In this document: piece by piece, positions 43,484-52,500 of the stretch
Numbering within the stretch: the first letter of the stretch is position 1
Layout: every line of letters starts with the position of its first letter
NCBI GenBank assembly: GCA_012295275.1
Contig: CM022678.1
Span: 3,944,718 to 3,997,217, forward strand
DNA: 52,500 nucleotides
Origin: Chrysomallon squamiferum
Lineage: Eukaryota; Mollusca; Gastropoda; Neomphalida; Peltospiridae
Direction of reading: 5' to 3'
Notes under the pieces: model-generated
Databases searched by the model: none
Told to the model about the DNA's origin: nothing
What the model saw: the letters and a program-made list of their open reading frames with translations, nothing else
Translations under genes and position numbers: made by a program

Positions 43484-43914
43484 CATATACACATACACAC
43501 ACATTTATAATGTCTTTATGAAAGAAATTCTTTAAAATTATTTTTAAGAATATTTCTTATTTGCAATATACTATTACTGTTTAAATTTATTTAGACTATT
43601 ATTATTTATTTAGATTATTAATATGTTTTAAATTATTTTTTGTACTTTATCATCTTATAGTTTTTGTATTTTGTATTTTTTGTTATTATTATTATTATTA
43701 TTATTTAATGTAGTTCTAACTACTCTGTGTGCCATATTAATTATAGTGATGTGATTTTATTTTTGAAACTTGTTGTTTCTGAAATACCACACCCCTGTCC
43801 AAGCTTACTCCTAGACTGTATATTTAGCTCTAATGGAATAGATTAATTTATTTTAAATAGACAAACACTTAGAAAAGTTATTTTTCTCAGTGAAATGAAA
43901 GTTAACATACTCTT

Positions 43915-43945
<31 letters not shown>

Positions 43946-45108
43946 TTCAATAACAAATTCACACGTTTACTAAAAACTATTACACACCTTTTACAAAAAG
44001 AAGTTAAAACACATTCTGAAGTACTGAACAGAATAATTATAAATTATTTTATTATGATAGGTATCTTTATTTATCATATACTTTTTAATTTTTTTTTTTA
44101 ATTAATATTTTAATTTAAAAAAATTAGAATAAAAAATAATATATATATATTTTTCTATTTATGACCATTCCTAAAAATATCAACCTACTTACAAACTTGT
44201 TTGCAAGCTTTAATAATTTATCATTATTCAGTTAAAAATGCCAAAGATTTCAATTATATCTTCCAAAAAAATATTTCGTTTTATTTTTGTTACTACAAGA
44301 CATTAAATTTTATTATCTAATTTTATTTTTACTCTTTGGAAAAACAATAATTGCTGAATTGCATGATAAGTTGATCACAAATTAATATTTGAGAATCTTT
44401 TCTTATTTCTTCTTCTTCTTCTTCTTCTTATTATTATTATATTTTTTCTATTTTATTCGAAATAAAAAATCAACAAAGTATTATTAAATGATGTTTTCTA
44501 TTTTCAATATTTTATTATATTTTATTTTATTAATTGTATTATTACTGTTTTTATTATTTTGTTTTGTTTTGTTACTATGTTAGTATTTTACTAATTTATC
44601 CCTTTAAAATGATCATTACATGGTTTTAGTGGAGTTTTATGAAATCTGCTTTTAATGTATTCCATTTGACACTTTCTATCATTTCAAAAATATTCTATCA
44701 TTCAGATTATCATGTTCTATAAATTTTAACAGTTACCGAAATAATTTATCAAATTCTGTTGTGTCAAAATATGTAGTAAGACGAGAAAATAATGATAATA
44801 ATAAAAGTAACTGTTTTATTTTGATTTCATAGTCATTATATGTATAAAATAACCATGAATCTAAAAAACCATATTATTGCAATATGTTTATTTATTATTT
44901 CATTTGCAATATATTTATATTAAAATTATTATTATTATCTTTTTCTTGTAATAATTCTTGATTATATTTTATCCAGCCATATCTTGTTTTGTCCATGTTG
45001 AAGTATTTTAATATTTTATTCTTTCAATTCTGTGTTTATGGTATATATTTTGTACTACAGGTGTTACTTAGTTAAATGTTTTATATATATTGTCTATAAC
45101 TATCATGA

Positions 45109-45152
<44 letters not shown>

Positions 45153-45388
45153 TTCTTTCATAATACCATTGGGAACGGATAATATTCTGACTTAGTTAAT
45201 CATTGTTGTTATTTTTATTTTATTTATTTATTTATTTATTTATTTATGTTCATGTGGTTGTGTCATTGGGTTATTAATATTTGATACTTTTTTCTTTTCA
45301 TTTATAAAATATATTTTTTTTTGTCTTCAAAGAAACTACCACTGGATTAGGACTGTGTCAAGAAATGATATTATTATTATGGATTTTG

Positions 45389-45430
<42 letters not shown>

Positions 45431-46119
45431 TAAATCAGTTATTTTTAAATGGTTAACATCAAATTGTTGTAACCAAAACATTTCGTATTTCTTAAACAAA
45501 ATACAGAACAAGAAAGGATACAGTTTTAAAAATACTTGAGACTAGCTTATTTATCATTTTCTAATAACAACTGCAAAGGTTTCTACATAAATATGTAGAA
45601 TATACAATGAATATGTTTGTATGCAATGTGCAATAATGTAAACTTTACAGTTTAAAGAAAATTTTGAATATGCGTAAGTACATGCATACATACACACAAA
45701 TTGTAAAATGTATAGATATATAGATGGCATCTAAAATTATAACACTTATGAACATATCAAGAAAAGGAAATGCTGTATATACTAATTTTCTCTCTCTTTA
45801 GTATTATTTTGGCTGTGATTGTTTTTTGTTTTACAGGGTATTACTAAACAGAACTGATCTGCTGTCTTGTACAGAAACATATTTTGTATTGATAACAAAT
45901 GGTATTTAATTTTTGAATTTCTGGCAATGATCCATGATGAAGTCTATAGTAACTAGTTTTCTATTGTTAATACTACTATTGTAGGCCTAGTTTAAGCTGT
46001 TCCAGTCTGAAAACTTTTTTTGCTTTTGGCTATCACTGCACATTATCAAGACAGACTCATTCTTAAGTGATGATTCATTTAAAGGAAGCATTTTCTACGA
46101 TTTTTTTTAGGCATTTCAA

Positions 46120-46358
46120 TCAGTCTAAATGGACTTTTTTTTATTATTTATTTATTTATTTTTTTTTTTTTTTTTTTTTTTTAAAATTAATTTTACTTTG
46201 ACAATCGTTACAAATGAAGTCTGAATGGACTTTTTATAAGGATTAATTTTATTTTTTTTTTTTTTTTCCAAGATTAATATTTATTTTTTATTTATTTAAA
46301 TTTTTTTTTTGTTTTTTTAAAATTAATTTTACTCTGACAATCGTTAGATAATGAAGAT
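46120..46358. repeat. Diverged local duplication of about 95-140 bases
   Basis: AGTCTAAATGGACTTTTT (46121) and AGTCTGAATGGACTTTTT (46219) each begin a T-rich stretch ending in AAAATTAATTTTACTTTGAC and AAAATTAATTTTACTCTGAC plus AATCGTTA. The copies differ mainly by T-run length. Confidence 0.85.
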
Positions 46359-47878
46359 ATTACGTTTGCATTCTCTGCATTGTGTTCCAGCCGAATGTAA
46401 AATATGCCATCAAAATATTTGATAATTCAGTGCAATTTTTAAAATGATTAATCTTATTATTAGCGGTAAATAATCTTTGACATATCTACCATAATGGAGT
46501 TACTTCTCTGGATTTTTGATTTCATGAAACCTTGTATAGCTTGCATATAAACAGGTTTTTATTGTATAAAAAAAAAAATAGGGCAACAATATCAGCAATC
46601 TTTGATACATACCATTTTATAATGTTTCATTTTTGCTACATCTTGAGCATTGAAATGTTTCATTTTTGTTATTAATTCCAAACAGAAGTGTTTCATTTTA
46701 TAAGACAAATTCTTGTTTGAGTAATTAATGTGTACATGACTGCTTGGTATATGTATATATATATACACACACAAGATAGACATAGGAATATCAATCATAT
46801 TTAATCATAATTCCACATCTCATTCTAACATTCCATGTATATTGCACACTTCAGTGTATGCAAATGTATATTTTCCTACATATTCTTTTATGTACAAACA
46901 ATAAGTACATGTATGTATATATATATATATTTAGTTGTTGTATTCTTGTTTCTGTTATATACTTTAATATATTTTACTTGTTACTATGTTTCAGAATATA
47001 GTTGTAGTCATAATTAAATGCGTAATATATTTATTATGGAGAAAATATTTTTGGGTCTGGAAATTGTTTTTTTTTCTTTTATTGAAAATGTTTATGAAAT
47101 TTGTATCTAAGACATATTTAGCACAAAAAAAATTCAATTCATCATCAATTTCTTGTTTGAAAACAGTGAATATATATATATTTCTGTTCTTTCTTCTCAT
47201 ATCATCCACAATGTAATATTGCAATATGATAATCTCATCATAATTTTAAATATATATATATATATATATATATGCCCTAGATGTATTTCAGACACTTTAT
47301 TTTTCTTGGTAAACAGCTGTGTCATAGGCCTTGCTTTTATGAAACTCAGATATATAATCTCCATCACATTCCTATGTAAAGTTAAGATGACACAGAAACC
47401 CATTAAAAAACTGAATTGTGAATGTATTTTCTCCACGAATACACACACACAGATTAATGGAATGGAACACATGCAAAAAATTTTCCTTCAAAATTTAAAT
47501 ATAAATAAAATAATGGAAAACTAGCATAAATAAATCATTTACATAAAATCTTTTTTTTTCTTCAGTTATTTAATGCGTTATATTGCGTTTTTTCTTTTGT
47601 TTGCCTCACCTTTATTTCTTTTTTAATTTAATTTTTGTTCCCCTTAGTATTCCTTCTACATTTTCACTAAAAAAATTGATTGAGCTGCAACAAGCATAAT
47701 GCAATATATAGCAATTTTTCGTCTGTTTATCACAAGGTTGTGTTATACTTTGTTTGTTTATTTATTTATTTATTTATTTATTCATTTATTGTGTGTTCTC
47801 CTATGTGATTTTAGTATATTTCCGATTAAAATCATTGTGACAAATATTAACAAAATTAATGAACAAAACACATCCAAA

Positions 47879-48002
47879 TTATTATTATTATTATAATTAT
47901 TATTATTATTATGATTATTATTATTATTGTAATTATTATTATTTCTATCATCTTCTTCTTCTTCATCTTCTTCTTCTTCTTCTTCTTATTATTATTATTA
48001 TT
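47879..48002. repeat. (ATT)n(CTT)n trinucleotide tract
   Basis: ATT units with ATG/AAT variants, then CTT/ATC, then ATT again. Confidence 0.92.
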
Positions 48003-48389
48003 GACCCACATGCTTTGGAACAACCTTCAAAACTTTATTTCTTATGCAAACGATCATTTCTGTGTTGTGAACTTTTTACACTAAATACATTATTATTTAT
48101 TTCTCTTTTTTGTCGTGTGTGTATATATTACATTTATTCAGATTCTGCTAGCTTATTTTATTGTTATTTTAAAGCATAATTACCCAGAGCTGCAGAGACA
48201 CAAACAGTGATTGTGTGATTAATGTTATGTTTGTACATTTGGTGTCTGTATATAACTGTATACTGATCGTATCATTGCCTATTAAAGTAATCATATCTAC
48301 AACATCGCTATGAATTTTGTGTTCTTTCTGTGTGTGTGTTTATTTGTTAGGTAAGTGAAATAAACATGTTCTTTTGTCATTATTGTCAT

Positions 48390-48392
<3 letters not shown>

Positions 48393-48451
<59 letters not shown>

Positions 48452-48545
48452 GTAGTACTAGCACTATCACCATCATCATTTATCTTCTTCTTCTTCTTCT
48501 TCTTCTTATTATTATTATTATTATTATTATGATTATTATTATTTA
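48393..48545. repeat. (ACT)n, (CTT)n and (ATT)n trinucleotide tracts
   Basis: About 19 ACT units (48393-48449), then CTT (48484-48507) and ATT units to 48543. The poly-Val frame on the minus strand is a translation of the ACT array. Confidence 0.95.
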
Positions 48546-49479
48546 AACGTTTTTGTAAACAAAATAATCAAATGGTTTAAATAATAATAATAAAAAAAAA
48601 AAACATCCAAAAATATAAAACGGAGTATTTTGTTTATACCTTCAATAAAGAAAGAAAGATGAAAAAAAAAAAAAAAAAAAAATCTCCGTGTTACGCTTAA
48701 ACATCCAGTTCGTCTCCCCCACGTTTCCGATTTTGGTACATCTGACGAAACAAGATAAAAGGCATAAAAATAATGAGACAGTTTCTGCAAAAGGAAACAT
48801 TTTTTTCGGTCGATTCTGTAACTAAAAATAAATAACAGTTGCAGACACTTCCTCATGGAAGTCAAAAGAAAAGAAAATATTCTGTCATTAAATTGCGGAA
48901 GAAAGGTACAAAAGGAGGGAAATGATTTTAAAAAAAAAAAAAAAAAATAATTTTATAAATAAACACACACATACACACACATATTAAAATAGATAGAAAA
49001 ATACACACCGATATACACGTATACACACAAATACAAACGGACACACACACACTCAGACACAAAACACAATCGTAATAACATGAACCGCCATAAACACTAT
49101 TACAGCAGTTTTATTTCCTTTTTCATTTCGACTCAATTTCACCACAGCTTTTGCTTAAATTACAGCCCGTGTCGAGCCCAGTCTAAGCTGACAGCTTCAA
49201 AAAATAAAAAATAATGTCTGACATGTTTTAAGAACTCTGTGCCGTTTACAGAATTACAAATCTGAAACCCGTTGCAGACGACACTATGGGGTTCACTTAG
49301 GTCACGATTTTCTCAAACTCAAAACGTTTCTTTTGTTGTAAATAGAGAAATATTTATCGATTGGTTAGTCCTAATTCTAGCTACGTTATAGAAGGAGTAA
49401 TGTCGTTATTACGTTATCAGCTGGAGTTGAAAAATTTAAAGACAGTTTATTCACTTACTTTTACATTAGACACACATAC

Positions 49480-49830
49480 ACATACATAGGTACACACACA
49501 CACACACACACACATATATAACACTCACAAATACACATATGGTCAAACGTACATATATATATATATATACACAAAAAAAGGATACACATTCACACTAACA
49601 AATACACATATGGTCAAACATACAAAATTCATTCATACATACAAAAAATACATTGTCATAACTCACTGCCATACAAAATGTATTTATACATACACATATA
49701 TATACATACATGTCAAACATACCTACCTATATATATATATATATATATATATGTACATACTTACATACATACATACATACATACGTATATATACGTACGT
49801 ACATACAAACATAATCAAACATCAATACAT
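49480..49830. repeat. CA/TA/CATA-rich degenerate tract
   Basis: CA units (49495-49513), TA units (49553-49568 and 49731-49752) and CATA units (49761-49785). A phrase CACAAATACACATATGGTCA occurs at about 49527 and again, slightly changed (AACAAATACACATATGGTCA), at about 49598, so part of it is duplicated about 70 bases apart. Confidence 0.85.
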
Positions 49831-50054
49831 ATTATTCTTTCTCTTCCAGTTTAAGAAATTCTGTTTAACCTGTTTTTTACCTTTTTTTTTTTTTTTTTGT
49901 ACTAAATTTTTTTTAAAAGTTTCATTTCCTAATCTCGATACCACAATCTTATTAAATTTTCTTTTCGATTTGCCGAGATAAACACCATTTGCACGGAAAC
50001 CAATTCCACAAACAAAACTCTCGGCTCAATCCGCAAAATGTTTAACCTTTTTAA

Positions 50055-50200
50055 TATTCACGTGGGAATGATCACGTGACATTGTAATAGCCAATAACTG
50101 TCCTCGGCGGTATTCGTGCAGTGGATAGTAATTGAAAATTAGACTTTAAGAGCATTGTTTTTCGCCTTTAGAAGACAATATGGCAGCAGTAGTTTAAAAC
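50055..50200. promoter_or_regulatory. Candidate promoter-like island
   Basis: Two CACGTG E-boxes (50059-50064 and 50073-50078, the second as ATCACGTGAC), a GCCAAT box (50090-50095) and a short GC-richer segment (CCTCGGCGG) fall within 60 bases. About 70 bases further right is ACAATATGGCAGCAG, a YY1-like motif. No gene body is seen within the window to confirm a promoter. Confidence 0.35.
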
Positions 50201-50509
50201 TTATGACCTTGGGTGTAATAAAGTTTTGCGAGAATAGAAAAAGCGCATCATTTATTTAAAACAAAACTGTTAACTTACGACAGGGAATATTTAGAAAAGT
50301 GGATGTCACAGGAAACTGGTAAACGTTTGTTCTACATTATTTCAAATTATTCAACTTAGGTAAAGAACTAAATCTGTCTGTTTGTATTTATGTATGTACA
50401 TGCGTACGTCCGACACATCGTCTGTCTATTACATACATCTGCCTTACTCTGTCTGTTTGTATGTCTGCCTGCTTGCCTACGCATCTATCTGTCTGTCAGT
50501 CTTTCGGTC

Positions 50510-50638
50510 TGTCTGACTGTCTGTGTCTATCTAGCTATCTCTCCATCATATATATATATATATATGTACGTACATAATTGCTTGGACACAGTTATCTTTC
50601 TACCTCTATACATCTGTGTTTGTTACTATGTTCTCTTG

Positions 50639-50694
<56 letters not shown>

Positions 50695-50810
50695 CATACA
50701 TATGTATGTATGTACGTATGCATATGTGTGTGTGTATGTGTGTATCAGTCTGTCTGTCTCTGTCTATCCGTTTGTCTCTCTATGTCTGTCTATGTGTCTA
50801 TCCATCTGGC
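50510..50810. repeat. CTGT/TA/ATGT-rich degenerate tract
   Basis: CTGT-type units (from about 50375), TA arrays (50548-50565 and 50643-50688) and ATGT/GTGT units. The 174-codon plus-strand frame (50390-50914) has no complexity beyond these units. Confidence 0.88.
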
Positions 50811-51021
50811 ATTATATATACTATTCACCTCTTTCTCATGTTTTTTTTCTGAATTTAAAAAAAAAAAAAAAAAAAAAGTATGAAAGAAAAAAAAAAGAGA
50901 TTATTTTAAATTGAGTTTTCCTGTTTACTTATTTATTTATCGAATGACTCTTTCTTTCTTCTTTAAATACTAATTTCTTTTCTGAAGCGTTTGCAGTTGT
51001 AAAATACATAAAATAAACAAC

Positions 51022-51022
51022 T

Positions 51023-51112
<90 letters not shown>
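51022..51112. repeat. (TTTA)n(TTA)n microsatellite
   Basis: About 12 TTTA units passing directly into about 14 TTA units. Confidence 0.95.
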
Positions 51113-51115
<3 letters not shown>

Positions 51116-52191
51116 ATTTTGTTCTTTAAAAAAGAACACAAAAGAAAAGACGAAAAAATGAAGAAAAATAATATGTCAGCAGTTTTGTGAAACGAGTCTC
51201 TCGATTTTCATTTGTTAAACTGATGTGTACAGCTGTTGTGTGACACAGACAGTAAATTAAAGACGTTAAAAGGATTTATTAAATTATAAAAATAAATTCA
51301 GTTTTTTATTTCACAGCTTGTCTTGCAATTTCGTTAAATTGATATTTTTTTTTTTTCTTCTGTTTTTAAAAGTATTGCAAATTCAGATATTCGAAAAGGA
51401 ATTGCTATTTTAAAATTGTGTTTGTCATTATTATTTCATTTCTTTCGGGAGTTGATATTTTCAATAAAATTACTTTTTTGTTTTTATTTGTAAAAATATG
51501 TTTCTTAGGATCTTTTTTTTTTTTTTTTTTCTTCTTTCTTTGATTCTTCCCTTTTTTGGTTTTTATCATTTTTTTCTCATATTCCTTTTTTCCTTTCTGT
51601 CGATCCTTTTTCTTTTAATTTGTTTCTTTCTTTCCTTTTTTGTAATGTTTCATTCTTTTATCATTTATTTCTTCTGGCTGTTCTTTCATGTATTTTTTTT
51701 TTTTAATTATTTAAAAAATATTTTTAATTCTTAACTTTCTTCTTTGCTTTTTTCTATTTATTCGTTATTGTTTATTTTTATATTTTTTTTATATATTTTC
51801 CTGTACAATCCTCAAAGGTCAACGACCGGTCTCAGGTGTCATGTTATATTGCAGTTATTGGTTTTAATAAAGAGTCACAGCATGAAATAATCTCTTTTTA
51901 TAAATTAGATTTTCCTTATCAATACAGAAATGTGATCTGTGTGGTGAAGATTAAATGAGAAAGTAAGAAAGGAAGAGACTGGATTAAAAAAAATAAAAAA
52001 ATAATTCACAACAAAGTTAATATTGAAAAAAAAAAAAAAAAAACGTTATTAAATTTAATCTTACAGATGTTAGGGAGGAAAAAAAAAAATATAGAAATGA
52101 AATGTCAAAATAATTACAAGCGTAAGTACATGTGTACTTTCTTTACTTGTAAGAGATAGATAAATAGATAGATGTATTGATTTATGAATAG

Positions 52192-52219
52192 ACTGATAGA
52201 TAGATAGATAGATAGATAG

Positions 52220-52310
<91 letters not shown>
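52192..52310. repeat. (GATA)n(CT)n microsatellite
   Basis: About seven GATA units followed by about 44 CT units. Confidence 0.96.
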
Positions 52311-52312
<2 letters not shown>

Positions 52313-52500
52313 CGTTCACCTCATTTATTTTGACTAAAGATATCGATCGAATACGCACACCAGCATCGAATGCTCAGTGTTTTTGCTATTTTGGAAATCA
52401 GTGATACTCTTAAATGTTCAAAATCGGCTTTGGAATTAGCAGAATTCAGGAAGGAGAGAGAGAAAAAAAAAATAAAAAAACAATTGTGTGACGAAATTAA

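Larger units (their letters stand above)
43191..52500. other. Intergenic repeat-rich sequence
   Basis: No coding exon recognised. Contains TA arrays (43448-43479, 45112-45150, 47252-47272, 49731-49752, 50643-50688), TTTA arrays (45221-45247, 47757-47785, 51022-51071), AAT/ATT arrays (45388-45429, 51069-51112), mixed triplets at 47879-48002 and other repeats listed separately. A stretch of ordinary complexity near 50.04-50.33 kb is promoter-like. Confidence 0.6.

Noticed and set aside
50390-50914. 174-codon plus-strand open frame
   Set aside because: Built from CTGT, TA and ATGT units with a poly-Lys end from a poly(A) run; no domain-like segment.

Overview
This is a piece of nuclear chromosome from a metazoan. 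It is very AT-rich and crowded with microsatellites (AG/CT, TA, TG/CA, AAT, AAC, CTT, TAG, AAAT, TTTA and others), poly(T)/poly(A) runs and diverged minisatellites. Genes are split by spliceosomal GT-AG introns. The protein sequences and repeat style would fit a lophotrochozoan such as a mollusc, but that is inference; the window holds no species-diagnostic marker. Most long open frames here are translated microsatellites, not genes.

Three genes can be supported. (1) At about 9.9-11.7 kb, plus strand, lie the last two exons of a gene whose earlier exons are left of the window or unrecognised. They encode a short coiled coil, an acidic patch and a Ser/Arg-rich tail ending in a hydrophobic Val-Thr-Val C-terminus. 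(2) At 20.8-29.8 kb, minus strand, is a complete 14-coding-exon gene for NDUFV1, the 51 kDa FMN/NADH-binding subunit of mitochondrial complex I. All splice phases agree and give 475 residues. (3) At 39.7-42.3 kb, plus strand, is a four-coding-exon gene for a small single-pass membrane protein of about 265 residues, with a signal peptide, a Ser/Thr/Asn-rich ectodomain, a Gly/Ala/Val-rich membrane helix and a compact acidic tail. Its large exon carries an apparent one-base frameshift near 40.8 kb.

Layout: 1-9.88 kb is repeats and a few higher-complexity islands; 9.88-11.69 kb is the end of gene 1; 11.7-20.8 kb is its probable 3' UTR and then intergenic repeats, including CpG-containing TTTCGT arrays and two related interspersed repeats; 20.8-29.8 kb is NDUFV1; 29.8-39.65 kb is intergenic or 5' intron of gene 3, with a 22-bp degenerate repeat and a large degenerate minisatellite (about 35.3-37.2 kb); 39.65-42.35 kb is gene 3; 42.35-52.5 kb is UTR/intergenic sequence with a tRNA-Tyr-like element near 43.1 kb and a promoter-like island near 50.1 kb.

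The most striking observation is that two NDUFV1 introns contain tandem repeats seeded from an adjacent 3' splice site. They multiply decoy acceptors, and one copy has gained a donor that would create a 21-nt in-frame microexon. The three genes show no evident functional link to each other.
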